Below are positions 22,578 through 34,841 of a DNA stretch of 58,000 bases, piece by piece. Positions within the stretch are counted from its first letter, which is position 1. The number at the start of each line of letters is the position of its first letter. This DNA is from Diphasiastrum complanatum (Eukaryota; Streptophyta; Lycopodiopsida; Lycopodiales; Lycopodiaceae): positions 66,309,852 to 66,367,851 of the forward strand of contig CM055099.1 in NCBI GenBank assembly GCA_029204225.1. Direction: 5' to 3'. The notes beneath the pieces were generated by a model, which was given only the letters and a program-made list of their open reading frames with translations, was not told the DNA's origin and made no database searches. Both the position numbers and the translations under genes were made by a program.

Positions 22578-23215
22578 GAGATAAGGATCATTATGATCCA
22601 ATCCATGTCCCTAATCTTTGGTTACAAAAGAAGATACTCTACCAGTTTCACCAATGTAGAAAAAGCAGCATCTACACACAAAATGAGATGCAAACTCTAA
22701 TAGAACTTGATCAAACTTGAACCAAATGATAAAGTACTATTGTTGTCTGTAACCAACAAGCTACTATATTTCACACGTGTGGATCCAAAAATAACAATTA
22801 TAGATCATTCTACACATAGAATTGCATGCAATCACAAGTATAGTGCACCAATAGATAGTAGAACCCAAGAGGACCATATATAAGCATGAAATGAGATAGA
22901 GAAGAGAGAATATGTGTCTCTCCACGAGTTTCCTCCTTTCACAACATGTCCAAAACTTATTTGGCCACTTGGTTTTCCCTCCAAAATGCTAATCCTACTA
23001 TTTTTGCGTCTAGATTCAAAGTACCCAACATTTAAATTTGAATATACTCAAACTCGCATTCTAACTTTCCCACACTTTCAAAAAGTGTCTATTCAAGTGA
23101 AATTTAGACTAATGGACTTTGAAAAGTCAATCTCTAAGTCTAAAAACAAAGTTGGTCTCAATTTGCCAAATATGAAAATATAGCAAATATGATCAAACTA
23201 GTTGAATCTTTCACA
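22578..23215 (-). repeat. copia-C 3' LTR
   Basis: About 638 bp, ending TTTCACA at 23215. Compared with the other LTR the first bases read ATAAGGATCATTATG, consistent with a small terminal deletion. G-box palindrome CACACGTGTG at 22773-22782. Confidence 0.88.
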
Positions 23216-23640
23216 CTCCCTCTTCAACTAGTTTTAGCATAGACTTTGATAACACTCCAAGTGGTGTCCTATGCTTCTCAACAAGTCCTTTCCCAATGCT
23301 TTGGTGAAGATATCAGCTACAAATTCCCTTGAGGACACATGTTGAAGCTCCACCTCCTTTTGCAATGAGTTGCTCCCTCACAAAATGTTGTTGCACCTCA
23401 ACATGCTTGCTTCTAGCATAGTTTTGACCATAGAACTTTGATCCATCATAAGAATGATCTTCTTACTAAGAATAGATCTCCTTTCAATGATCATGTAATG
23501 CTCAAAATAGTAACAACCATAACTGATATAGAGAATAGTGTCCACTTGGGATGCTTCACTATTTCTTACATCAATTTTACATGTCAAAAAGTAACTAGTA
23601 CATGAAGAACCCATTAGAATGTAAATGAAATGATTCCACC
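23216..23640 (-). pseudogene. copia-C RNase H end and polypurine tract
   Basis: Next to the LTR, minus-strand GAAGAGGGAG is the polypurine tract. Upstream, the RNase H tail is readable in pieces: FVREQL, EFVADIFTKALGKDLL. Frames are broken in many places. The minus frame at 23378-23614 is a shifted reading of the same segment. Confidence 0.75.
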
Positions 23641-24643
23641 ATGCTTCTGACTTTCAACTCTCTGGAAAAATACAACAAACAAACAATAAATGTGAGTGAT
23701 CGACATTTGCTTGCATGCTTTCTCCTTCTTTGTCCTTTGTTGCCATGTATCCACCATGACACTCCATGAATGAGCCTCCATCTTCATCTTGCACCACATG
23801 ACTCCGTAGACCGAGCAAGTTTTACTAGTCCATCTTCAAGATCTACTTGACACAAGAAAATGACCATGAATTCACCAAAAATTGACAATCTCCAAACTTT
23901 GGCACCAAGTAGCCCAACACTTGAGAACTTGATCATGGATGAGTGATATAATGAACCTCCAATAGCTTCATTTCCATCAACAAAACCATCCAAGAATGCT
24001 AGTACAAATCCAACATCAAAATTATGCTCACCATGTAGCTAGTTTTGCCATATCTTGACAATTTGCACACATCCACATGAAAATGTACAAGTAAAGTAGA
24101 CTTGAACAACACTTCCATGCTGCTCCTTTGACCTTACTTGAGTCTTAAATAAGCTGAAAAAATAGATTCAAAACATTTTTGCCAAATGATCCTCCTTTGA
24201 TGCTCTTGACTAGTTCCAAATTGCCAACTTCCTTTTTGCCTTGTTGAAGCCCTTTGAGATCAACCTCTTGATCAACAACTTGACCATCAAAGTCGTTGAA
24301 CAAACTTTGTTTTCCAGATCCATTACTTGATTTTTTAACAAGATAACATCCATCAACTTGCATATCACCATCTACACAAGAAGATCCTCCAAAAGATGTT
24401 TCATTCTCCATAAGAGCTTGATACTCAAGATCCATTTCTTGGATCCACTCCTCTTCTTTCCTTGCTTCATCAACATTGGTAGGTTCATCAAAAGAGGTTA
24501 GGAAAACAACATAATTTTCAGAACTATTTGCCTATCCTTTTCATCATATGTGAGCCTTGAAGGTACTTGTCTTTCCCTTGATGTTCTCCTTGGCTTTTGA
24601 CTTGATGAAGGTCCATCATCATCACCATCCAAAGTAGGATCCT
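23641..24643 (-). pseudogene. copia-C reverse transcriptase remnants
   Basis: Minus-strand frames such as 24435-24145 begin like the start of copia RT (LEYQALMENETSFGG, in the place of the usual ALMENETW) with GCYLVKKSSNGSG resembling the following KxNSDGS segment. The catalytic YVDD region is not readable. This block is decayed and probably shortened. Confidence 0.6.
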
Positions 24644-24841
24644 TTACATCAATATCAAGAATGTTGATCCATCCACATCACCATCAATCATGCTTGAAGA
24701 CACTTTTGGAATGTTCCCCTCATCAAAGATGACATCTCTACCAACAATCACTTTGTTAGTAGAAGAAATGTAAACCTTGTAGGCTTTACTCACCTCACTA
24801 AATCCACAAAAATACCTCTTCTTGAAGATATATCTATTGGA
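24644..24841 (-). pseudogene. copia-C integrase C-terminal segment
   Basis: KRYFCGFSEVSKAYKVY followed by VIVGRDVIFDEGN is the standard end of copia integrase (CIFVGYS...YKVY...RDVIFDE). It is cut off at about 24842, where copia-D begins. Roughly 70 residues expected between this and the integrase core at 28700 are missing. Confidence 0.85.
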
Positions 24842-24989
24842 AATTAAGCCCACAGTGGTCGCCTTGGTGAATAACTAGTTTCTATTTCAAGATTCTTCCT
24901 ACATGTTTATTAATCGTTGATCTAGGGTCAGGTGAAACCAACATTGGTTCTACGTCTGCTCATCTGATACCTGCAGGAATCATAACTTA

Positions 24990-25475
24990 GATAGCCAAAT
25001 TATATATGTTATTCAAGATGATGATGTCATTATGACCTTGCTTTCTTCTCTTCCAAAGTCGTATGAACATTTTGTGGTGATGATCACGCAATCTAACCTC
25101 ACTCTTTAAAAGGTGCTTGGTTACTTACTTCAAGAAGAAATGTGAAGAAAGACCAGTGACCTATCCATCAAAGACAAATCGATGGCCCTGTACACCAAGA
25201 AGAAAGACTATTTCAAGGGCAATAATCAAGTGCAGCAGCAACAACAACAGAAGCCTCACACTCAATGTGAGAATAGTGGATCGCGCAAGAAGCTTTTCTA
25301 CAGATATTGCAAGAGAGCCAATCGTGACATCAAAGAGTGTCGTATCTGCATCTACAATGAGGCAAAGAAGCAACAACAACAACAGCCATATTCCTCCAAT
25401 GCGGCGGAATTCAAGGAGCAAGATACACACCCGTTAATGGCTTACAACAGTGGCGAAGAGTACCACGATAACTAG
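24990..25475 (+). pseudogene. copia-D gag C-terminus
   Basis: Late capsid segment (DVIMTLLSSLPKSYEHFVVMI) with a stop near 25107, then LLQEE and a Gln-rich linker. The zinc knuckle reads FYRYCKRANRDIKEC: first Cys is Tyr and the His is Arg, so zinc binding is lost. Related in layout to the gag of copia-E. Confidence 0.8.
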
Positions 25476-25760
25476 TACCTGAATAGTGGTGCTACCCAAC
25501 TGATGACCTTCTCGCAAGGAATGGTTTACCGAGTACGTAGCTTACAGCATAGATCAATTCATCTACCTCGGAGATTCAAGCACCATACACGTGGAAGGCA
25601 AAGGGACAATCAAGATCACGTCAAAAATGATCTTTCTATTTATTTCACCAATGTTCTTCATGTACCTCAATTGTCAAAGAACCTGTTGTCAGTTTCTAAG
25701 ATAACTGATGAGGGCTACATTGTTACTTTCTCATCTGAGCAATGTACAAACTTTGATGAA
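25471..25760 (+). pseudogene. copia-D protease
   Basis: After a stop at 25471-25473 the active-site region reads YLNSGATQLMT, where functional copia proteases have YLDSGAT. The catalytic Asp is Asn, so the protease is dead independently of the frameshifts. The distal part (VLHVPQLSKNLLSVSKIT) is well preserved. Confidence 0.82.
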
Positions 25761-26765
25761 GATACTAGTCTGACTACATGCACTAGAGTCGAAAATCTTT
25801 ACGTACTCTCTAATTCAGTTGCATTAGCTAGCATCTCTCATCAAAATATAGATGGTAATGCTATTCTGTGGCATAGTCGATTTGGACATGTGAATACAAG
25901 ATCACTTTCCTATATGCGTTGTAATAATTTAGCTGATGGATTACATTTTTCTTCTTCATTGGATAGGAAATATTTCTTTTGTAAATCATGCATCTATATG
26001 AAACACTCTAGAAGCAAGTTTTCCAAATCACATTCCATAAAAACAAAGCATGTATTAGATCTTGTACATAGCGATCTTTGTGGTCCAATGCCAACTCCGT
26101 CCACAGGAGATGCAATCTATTTTATCACTTTCATATATGATTATTCTAGATGGTCTACAGTCATGCTCATTAATCACAAATCTGAAGCCTTTGAGTGTTT
26201 CAAGAGATTCAAGGCCATGGCTCAGACAGAAACGTCTACAAAAGTGGCACTCCGAGCTGATGGTGGCAGCGAATACCTGTCTAACGAGATGTTCGACTAC
26301 ATGGTTGAACATGGTATTAGAAGACAGTTCACCATTTCTTATTCACCTCAACAGAACGAGATTGCAGAAAGGAAGAATCGAACTCTTCTCAATCTTAGCC
26401 AGATCCATGCTACATCAAGCGCACCTACTTGTGAAGTTTTGGACAGAAGCTACTGCCACATCTTGTTACTTACAAAGCAGATCCAGCACCAAAACCGTCA
26501 ACAACAAAGCTCCTTATGAAGTTTGGCATGGACACAAGCCTAATATCAGCCATTTAAAAATCTATGGTTGTATATGTTTTGTTCACATTCCTAAACAACT
26601 TAGGAAGAAGCTGGATCATAGGACAAATAAATGTATTGTCATTGGCCATCTTGATGAACATAAAGCTTACAAAGTTTATGATCCATCCACCAATGTAGTA
26701 TTCGTCTCTAGGGATATAACATTCAAGAACATACATACTATGATTTCAAACAACCATCGATAAAC
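25761..26765 (+). pseudogene. copia-D integrase
   Basis: GAG_pre/His-Cys region LWHSRFGHVNTRSL...CKSCIYMKHSR, catalytic core VHSDLCGPM, RADGGSEYLS (DNGGE is usual) and SPQQNEIAERKNRT with the Glu. A frameshift near 26390-26400 moves the C-terminal half (FWTEATATSCYL to FVSRDITF) to another frame, which ends at 26761. Order and motifs are standard for Ty1/copia. Confidence 0.9.
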
Positions 26766-27039
26766 GATTCTATGTCATTTCATCCTATTTACGTAGCATG
26801 GAACTTTCCAACGATAATGTTTCTTCTACAGAACCTGTAGCTACAGCTATAGAAGCCGAGTAGCCGACAGTATCTGTCATTAGACCAGACCAAGCTAACT
26901 CGAACAGATCGGGAGAAATTAAAGAAGAAGCATCTTCGCATCCTGGTCAGCCAAACATCTGCAGATCCTCACGGACTCGGACAGTTCCTGAGAGGTATAC
27001 ACCTCAATCATTTTGGACTTCATCATAAGAACCAAAGAG

Positions 27040-27783
27040 CCTAGCCCACGAAATTAACTCCAAGGATGTTGTGAAGTGGCAAGAAGCTATGGAAAACAAG
27101 TACAACTCATTTTGATGAACCAAACCTGGACAGTAGTCGACTTTCCCACTCACAAGAGAGCTATCAACAACAAGTGGATCTTCAAGAAAAACATCAACTC
27201 TGATGGTTCCATTGCTAAATGGAAAGCACGGCTGGTGGCTAAAGGATTCACTCAAGTCCAAGGAGTGGATTATCAATAAATTTTTGGTCATGTCATTAAG
27301 ATGCAATCAATCAAGACTCTAATTGCGTTAGCAGCCGCAGAAGACTTTGAACTGCACCAAATGGATGTCAAGACATCATTTTTCAATGGCAATGTCAAAG
27401 AGGAGCTGTATACCTTCCAACCAGAAGGATTTGAAGTCAAAGGCCAAGAGCACAAAGTGTGCAAGCTGCACAAAACAATCTACGGTCTAAAACAAGCCGC
27501 AAGAGTATGGTTCGATAGAATCAACTCTTATCTCATTCAATTGGGATTTGCAAACAATTCAGTTGACTGTAATGTTTATTCGAAGCATATAGGCACCAAT
27601 TCAGTTCACATAGCTCTTTACGTAGATGATGCATTTATCTTGTCTAACGACACTTCTCTTCTGCACACTACTAAGAGTGATCTATCAAAGGAATTTGACA
27701 TGACTGATTTAGGAGTTGTCCATTCTTTGCTAGAAATTCACATTACTAGAAATAGACTTCAGAATAAGATCTATCTTAGCTAG
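27040..27783 (+). pseudogene. copia-D reverse transcriptase
   Basis: WQEAMENKYNS, then a frame change, INNKWIFKKNINSDGSIAK, KARLVAKGFTQVQGVDY, a TAA at 27277-27279, LHQMDVKTSFFNGNVKEELY (catalytic Asp) and ALYVDDAFIL (YVDD). The palm residues are present but stops at 27277 and 27781 break the protein. Classic Ty1/copia order: RT after integrase. Confidence 0.92.
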
Positions 27784-28595
27784 CATACATATCTAAAAGG
27801 CATTTTAGAAAATTTTCATATGTTTAATTGCAAACCAATTGATACTCCAATGGATGCAAGTATAGTATTGACTAAACCTACTTGTGTTGATTCTGATAGT
27901 GAAGTACTCGACATAGCGAATTACCCTTATCATTCACTAATAGGATCTTTTATGTATGCAATGTTGTGTACTAGACCAGATTTAGCATACATTGTTAGCA
28001 CGTTAAGTCAATTCATGTATAATCCTAGGATCTCCCATTGGAAAGTATTAAAGATAGTGATGAAATATATTCAGGGAAGTTTAGATCACATTTTATGTTA
28101 TGATGGAAATGCTATAGACCCATTCATTCTCCGAGGCTACTCCGACTCAGGTTGGGGAGGAACAGTCTCTACCAAAAAATCTACCTCCGGGTTTTGTTTC
28201 TATCTAGCAGGGGGACCGATTTCGTGAAACTCAATGAAGCATAAATCAGCTGCACTTTCTTTGACAGAGACAGAGTACGTTGCAGCATGTCAAGCTTAAA
28301 AAAAAACTGTATGGATCAGGGTATTACTTCATGACTTACATCACACTTAGTTCAATGCTACCACCATTTTGTGTGACAACTTGAGTTGTATTTCACTGTC
28401 ACCGAATCCCAGATTTCATGGCAAATCCAAGTACATAAAAATCTAGTATCATTTCATTCAGGAGAAAGTTTTCTTAGGGCAAGTGATCCTTCAATACTGC
28501 TCCACAACAGAAATGGTCGCAGACATCTTCACCAAAGCGCTTCCCAAGATCAAGCATCAAAATAGCATGTGCATCCAAAGGTTCTTAGAAAGTTG
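27784..28595 (+). pseudogene. copia-D RNase H
   Basis: GSFMYAMLCTRPDLAYIV, LRGYSDSGWGG (normally SDADWAG), KSTSGFCFYLAGG, then a TGA at 28225 and further pieces: [30 protein letters not shown] and MVADIFTKALPK. The end at about 28595 is followed by under 100 bases of unassigned sequence and then copia-C integrase. Confidence 0.9.
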
Positions 28596-28690
28596 ACACT
28601 CGGCCTCTTCTTGAATAACATCTCAAAAGATGTCCTTCCATCCAAAATAGCACTCGGCCACCTATTGCACAAGGAGTTGGCACACAACAA

Positions 28691-28995
28691 ATCTTGATCC
28701 TAAAAAGGTTTGTCAAGATTAGCACTTAGCCTCATGGCTTTGGCACTTTCACATAAAGTCCTACTCTTCCTTTCAGCCACTCATTTTGTTGTGGGGTCCT
28801 TGATGTTGTATACTCCCTCTTGATCTCATGCTCATCACAAAAGGCCTTGAAATTGGTAGATATGTACTCACCACCATTGTCACTTCTCAAGCACTTGATC
28901 TTTGTGGAAAATTGGTTCTCCCTTGCATTCTTGAACACAAATAGGTATTTTCTCCCTTGCAACACATCCAACTTGGTTAGCAATAACACAAGCAT
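28691..28995 (-). pseudogene. copia-C integrase core
   Basis: YLFVFKNARENQFSTKIKC, LRSDNGGEYIS (second Asp) and TPQQNE, then after a small shift ERKSRTLCESAKAM (Glu region). It ends at the copia-D junction near 28690. Upstream it joins the protease frame at 28996. Confidence 0.88.
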
Positions 28996-29350
28996 CTAGT
29001 TTGACAACTTTCCTTGTCTTTTACCTTTTCCAACCAAGACATCCTTCCTTTCGATCATACAAGCATCTCCATCAAACTCCACCTTGAGGCCTTTACTTAG
29101 CATTTGACTCACACTAAGCAAATTCTTGGTAATAGATGGAAGAGACAAGACATCCTCCAAATGAACATTCCTATTTGTAGAGAGAGAAATGTGAATTGTG
29201 CCAATCCCTTTGATTGCACACTCACTATCATTGATCGTGTAGATCACCCTCTTTTCATCTCCATATGCCAACAAAAAAGTGAAATACTCTTTGTGAAAGG
29301 TCACATGTGAACTTGCTCCACTATCAGTCCACCAAGGATCTAGATCTCAA
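28996..29350 (-). pseudogene. copia-C protease
   Basis: Active site WWTDSGASSHVT at about 29343-29305 with catalytic Asp intact, followed by the open stretch LEDVLSLPSITKNLLSVSQML. The frame then runs into a stop and the GAG_pre region of integrase is missing. Confidence 0.87.
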
Positions 29351-30230
29351 TCATTAGCAAGCATACATAAAGACATCACAAAAGCATCATCATTTGCATC
29401 TTGAACATCCAAACCATCCTCATCAAGAGTAAGATTATATTGCCTGTCTCCTTGATCTCTCTTCTTCTTGTAGCACTCACTTGCAAAGTGTCCTTTGGTG
29501 TCACAATAGAAGCACTTGAGCTTTGATCTATCCTTCTTTTTGCCACTTGAAGAAGCATCCACTTGATCTTGTCCTTTAGACCACTTAGTTTTGGTTTTGC
29601 CCTTGAATTTGTCCTTTGTGAACATAGCATCCTCTTGAAATGTCGATGTAGATCCATCTCTTGCTTGAAGCCTATATTTTTCATTGATCAAGGTCTCTTG
29701 AAGATCCATCAAACTTGGCAAAGTCTTTTGAATAGCAATACTTTTGAACAATGTTAGCATGAGCATCCAAGAAGCCATTAAGAATCACTTGAACAAGCTC
29801 TTCTTCCTTAATGCTTTCATCAATTCAAGCCAACTCATCATTCAATGCTTTCGTCCGCAAAACAAAAGTACTTGGAATTTATTCATTCTTTTTCAAACAA
29901 GAAAAGATTTGCCTTTTTAGAGTCAACACTCTAGAAATAGACTTGGATTCATAAAGCTTCTTCAATGAATCCCAAGCATCCTTAGATCAAGTACTTCCTT
30001 GAGAGGCTCATTGGTAACATTCATCTTGATAATGTGTAGAGCCTTCTTGGCCCTCTTATCATATCTCACTTGATCTTGTTGTTGTGTTGATGGTCTCTCC
30101 TCCAAACTACAACAATATCCAAAACATCATTCATCTCAAGAAGTGATTTCATCCTCAGTTTCCACAATGAATAGTTACTTGAGGTAAGCCTATCATTGGC
30201 TTCCAACATGACTCCAATTGAGGGTGCCAT
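29351..30230 (-). pseudogene. copia-C gag
   Basis: Starts with APSIGVMLEANDRLTSSNY and WKLRMKSLLEMNDVLDIV at about 30230-30110. The middle is frameshifted. The C-terminal part has CFYCDTKGHFASEC, a CX2CX4HX4C zinc knuckle, at about 29516-29475. Sequence style is close to copia-B gag, but the two are clearly different families. Confidence 0.85.
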
Positions 30231-30818
30231 GTAGCAATGACCTGATCTTATCTTTAAACCTGTTTCAATGCATAAAGCACTCCTTTGAACAACAACAATT
30301 GTTTTCAAAAGAAATCACAAAGATTTGAAACTATCTCAACAATTCTCTTATAGCACTTGTACCAAGCAAATCAACACATAGAATCATGGAATCTAGATCA
30401 ACCTATGATCTATCCTCAATCTAATGACTTTTTCCAATTCCTAAGATTGAAACACACTCAAGTGAAGTCCAGAAATCTCACTATCTAGAGATCCAATCAA
30501 AATTAGGGTTTTGACAAAATCACAAAAAATTGACTATTCCAAATCTACATGCAAATGTTGAAAATTTGATATGCAATCTATTAGCCACCACTTAGGCTGA
30601 TCCAATGATCAAAAAATCGGCCAAATCTAGTATGTAAAATCAAAAATTGGAATTGATCAAGTTTGTAAACCTATATAGGGTTTTGATCTACAAAAGATCC
30701 AATCTACAAAAGCAAAAAACTTGATTTTGGTGTAGAATCCCCTCTAGCATGCTCTAGCCTTGATATCTTCACCAAATCATTGATAGATATGATTTCCTCC
30801 TTCATAACTTGAAACACA
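30231..30818 (-). other. copia-C 5' leader
   Basis: Non-coding sequence between gag and the primer site, about 590 bases, AT-rich. No repeats or structures stand out. Confidence 0.55.
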
Positions 30819-30831
30819 AGTTCTGATACCA
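30819..30831 (-). promoter_or_regulatory. copia-C primer-binding site
   Basis: Minus-strand TGGTATCAGAAC directly abuts the 5' LTR; initiator-methionine tRNA type with one change from copia-B. Confidence 0.88.
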
Positions 30832-31470
30832 TGTGAAGGATTGCATATCATTTATGATCCAATCCATGTCCCTAATCTTTGGTTACAAAAGAAGATACTC
30901 TACCAATTTCACCAATGTAGAAAAATCAGCATCTACACACAAAATGAGATGCAAACTCTAATAGAACTTGATCAAACTTGAATCAAATGATAAAGTACTA
31001 TTGTTGTCCATACAAAACCAACAAGCTACTGTATTGCACACGTGTGGATCCAAAAATAACAATTATAGATCATTCTACACATAGAATTGCATGTAATTAC
31101 AAGAATAGTGCACCAATGGATAGTAGAACCCAAGAGAACCATATATAAGCATGAAATGAGATAGAGAATAGAGAATATGCATCTCTCCATGAGTTTTCTC
31201 CTTTTATAACAGGTCCAAAACCTATTTGGCCACTTGGTTTTCCCTCCAAAATGCTAACCCTACTATTTTTGGGTCTAGATTCAAAGTATCCAACCTTTAA
31301 ATTTGAATATACTCAAACTCGCATTCTAACTTTCCCACACTTTCAAAAAGTGTTTATTCAAATGAAATTTAGACTAATGAACTTTGAAAAGTAAATGTCT
31401 AAGGCTAAAAACAAAGTTGGCCTCAATGTGCCAAATATGGAAATATAGCAAATATGATAAATCTTTCACA
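30832..31470 (-). repeat. copia-C 5' LTR
   Basis: 639 bp with intact TGTGAAGG...TTTCACA ends. G-box palindrome at 31037-31046. It is the more complete of the two copia-C LTRs. Confidence 0.92.
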
Positions 31471-32282
<812 letters not shown>

Positions 32283-32288
<6 letters not shown>

Positions 32289-33330
32289 ATCAGCAGCAAC
32301 ATCTTCGTCTGATTCGTTGTCACGAAGTGGGTCGACAATAGACACGCCTGAGCCATAAGCTTGGACTGTCGTGTCAATGGCAGGTGATGAAGGTTCTTCT
32401 TGATCAATATCCTTGCCTTTGAGGTCGACGAACTGATCCTCGATAAAGACTGTATCTCGGCTATACAAGATTTGTTGGGTATCAGGATCATACAGCTTAT
32501 GAATATTATCAGATGAAGTATATCCGATTAGGATGGTCTTGAGACCTTGGAAGTCCAATTTCTTCATCGTGTCTTTTGGGATATGTGCGTAGGCAATGCA
32601 TCCAAACACTCTTAGGTTCTTCAAAGAAGGCTTAGGGCCTGTCCACACCTCATGGGGTGTCTTGTCTGAGAGGGCCTTGGTCGAACATCTGTTATGGATG
32701 TAAGCTGCAGTGGAGACAGCTTCAGCCCAGAATCTCTTGGGCAATGATGCACATTAGCATACATTTGGCAGATTCAACCAGGATACGGTTCTTCCTCTCG
32801 GCTAAGCCATTTGACTGAGGACAATAAGGAGTGATGAATTGCTGCTCAATGCCTTGGCTTTGGCAGTACTCCTTAAACTCGATAGAGATATATTGTCCAC
32901 CGTTGTCTGACCTGAGGGCCTTGATCGTCCTTCCAGTCTCCTTCTCTGCACGCTCCTTGAAGATTCTGAAGCAGTTGAAGGCTTCTGATTTCTTCTTTAT
33001 AAAATACACCATAGTCCTTCTGGGAAATTCATCAATAAAGGTTATAAAATACTTGGCATCCTTCAACGAAGGATTTTTCATCGGGCCACAAATATCTGAA
33101 TGTACAACGTCTCGCAATCCTTTAGTAATATGCTGATGGCTTGATTTAAATGGTTTTCTAGCCTGTTTACCAATTAGACAGTCTTAATAGATAGGTAACT
33201 CGACTTTTTTGCAAGGATAGTCGAGATCAAGAACAATTGATTGTCTAGACATTTGTTGTACAACAACATGATTCAAATGACCAAGTCTATAATGCCAAAG
33301 TAAACCTTTACTTGAATGAATAGAAGTACT
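32283..33330 (-). pseudogene. copia-E integrase
   Basis: GAG_pre piece WHYRLGHLN near 33310, then VHSDICGPM, FITFIDEFPRRT, LRSDNGGQYIS and GLAERKNR (Asp, Asp, Glu positions seen), and the C-terminal part [42 protein letters not shown] shift near 32740 separates the core from the C-terminus. The frame ends with a stop formed by the first bases of the 3' LTR. Reverse transcriptase and RNase H are absent between integrase and LTR. Confidence 0.9.
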
Positions 33331-33340
33331 GAGAGCCTAA

Positions 33341-33900
33341 CTAGAGGCAGAAAAAACAATGACTTAATTTATACAAGTATCCATGTCTCTTTTCGAGTGC
33401 TACAATCTTGCCTGTCCTATCAACTACTTTACACTGATCACATTCGAATTCTACTCTATGTCCTAGATCTATGATTCTACTCACAAAGAGCAGATTTGTA
33501 GATACATTTGGTACATACAGAAATTTAGAGAGTAGCTTAGACTGATCATTTGCAAAGCTTAATCTTACAATGCCTTCACCTTTAATAGCTTGTGTGCTAT
33601 TGTCACCAAGGTGGACATATTTCTGGGTACTGTAAGGTGTACAGGACTCGAAACAACCAATGAGACTAGTCATATGCTGAGTGGCTCCGAAATCCAAGAA
33701 CCAAAAACTATCGTCGGATGCTCCTTGATGGCTGGTCATGAAGGCATCATGATTTGCTTCTTGAATAGGCCGTGGGGCTTCTACAGCTGCATTTGTCACT
33801 TGATTCAACTGCCCCTTGTTGTTGTTCTTCGCTTGAAGTATCCGGCAGTCTTGAATTTCGTGGTTGTTTCGCTTGCAGTATCTACAGAACAGCTTCTTCT
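33341..33900 (-). pseudogene. copia-E zinc knuckle and protease
   Basis: CCHC knuckle CRYCKRNNHEIQDC (CX2CX4HX4C) at about 33890-33850, then the protease frame 33808-33341 with FWFLDFGATQHMT: the catalytic Asp is kept but the usual Ser-Gly becomes Phe-Gly. The distal LYVPNVSTNLLFVSRI is normal. The knuckle and protease are in different frames. Confidence 0.85.
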
Positions 33901-33955
33901 TTGTCTGTGGGTTTGACTATTCCTTGTGCTGAGCTGGTTTCTGGTTTGGCTTTGA

Positions 33956-34554
33956 CTACTTCGAGTCTTTCTTCTTCTTCTGCTTTGTCGTGCTCTTGTT
34001 GGTGTACAAGGCGTGAGAATTAGTTGAGGAACTTGAGGCCTCGTTCCTTTGCGTGTCTTCCTGCAACAACATAGTGATGACTCTCAAATGAGTCAATTCT
34101 GGATGAGTCGTGATGATCATCACCCAACTGTCATAAGAGCTTGACAAGCTTGTAAGCAGTTGCATCACTATGTCTTGATCGTCTATGACAGATCTAATAG
34201 CAGCCATTTGTCTTAGCAGGTTCTTGAATTGATTAATGTGATTATGAAGAGAATCATCATTCGTCATCTTGAGGGAGTATAATTTCTTCCTGAGATGTAG
34301 CTTGGAAGCTATATCTCGCACTTCGTATAGTGTGCTCAAGATGTCCCAGACTTCTTTCGATGTCTGAGCCTCAGATACATAGCCAATTTGGGTATCCGTG
34401 ATGTTGAGGTTCCATCCTCCAGCTTCCATCTGGCGATTGCTGCGTCATCTGCATCGGGTTTCCCTTCTGCACCTGTAACAATGTCATACAATTCTTTAGC
34501 CATTAGTACAGTTTTCATCTTAAATTTCCACAGATGGTAAATTGGCTCCATCAA
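33956..34554 (-). pseudogene. copia-E gag
   Basis: YHLWKFKMKTVLMAKELYDIV at the start, then after a frame change near 34400 TSKEVWDILSTLYEVRDIASKLHLRKKL, LLRQMAAIRSVIDDQDIV and LLTSLSSSYDSWVMII. This is the standard Ty1/copia gag order. It ends with a Lys-rich linker before the zinc knuckle. Confidence 0.87.
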
Positions 34555-34738
34555 GCTTGTCCATGATAGGACTGGCTTTCCCTTGGGAATCCATGTGGAA
34601 GAATTAGTCTAAGTGATAGGAGAAACTATCAGTGACTTAAGTATGCAAATTTGATACTGAAAATACAAAACAAAAAAACAATTACTCTATCGGCTAGTAG
34701 AGTCTTGTACTGTGGAAGCTTATCGAGCTATGAAAATA

Positions 34739-34750
34739 GCTTTAATACCA
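34739..34750 (-). promoter_or_regulatory. copia-E primer-binding site
   Basis: Minus-strand TGGTATTAAAGC abuts the LTR edge at 34751; it is a variant of the initiator-methionine tRNA site. Confidence 0.75.
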
Positions 34751-34800
34751 TGTTGGAGAGGGAGAGAGAGAGAGAGAAAAAATAGGGTGTCGTGTGTGAG
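34751..34800 (-). repeat. copia-E 5' LTR remnant with GA run
   Basis: Starts TGTTGGAGAGG followed by a short GA run (to about 34777), then leaves the sequence expected from the 3' LTR. It appears truncated within the GA run. Confidence 0.5.
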
Positions 34801-34841
34801 AAACGTCAAGCCTTTTAAGTCAAAGTAGATATGCACTTTCC

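Larger units (their letters stand above)
24842..28690 (+). mobile_element. copia-D: LTR-less plus-strand copia inside copia-C
   Basis: A nearly whole copia coding region (late gag to RNase H) on the plus strand with no LTR on either side. It replaces about 200 bp of copia-C integrase. It carries many stops and shifts. Loss of both LTRs points to deletion at the edges or to entry by recombination rather than clean integration. Confidence 0.8.
22578..31470 (-). mobile_element. copia-C: minus-strand Ty1/copia with nested insertion
   Basis: An 8.9-kb span bounded by two related LTRs, 22578-23215 and 30832-31470, with primer site at 30819-30831 and polypurine tract at 23216-23230. Interior, read right to left: gag, zinc knuckle, protease, integrase core, then a foreign plus-strand copia (copia-D, about 24842-28690), then integrase C-terminus, RT remnants and RNase H end. 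It landed in the RNase H region of gypsy-P. The left LTR has lost its TG end and about ten bases, and no target duplication could be confirmed (right flank TGTGA). LTRs differ more than those of copia-B, so it is older. Confidence 0.88.

Noticed and set aside
25161-25430. Minus-strand Leu-rich frame
   Set aside because: Shadow of the Gln-rich linker in copia-D gag.
22578-31470. A clear target duplication for copia-C
   Set aside because: The right flank is TGTGA, but the left LTR end is eroded and no matching five bases precede it.
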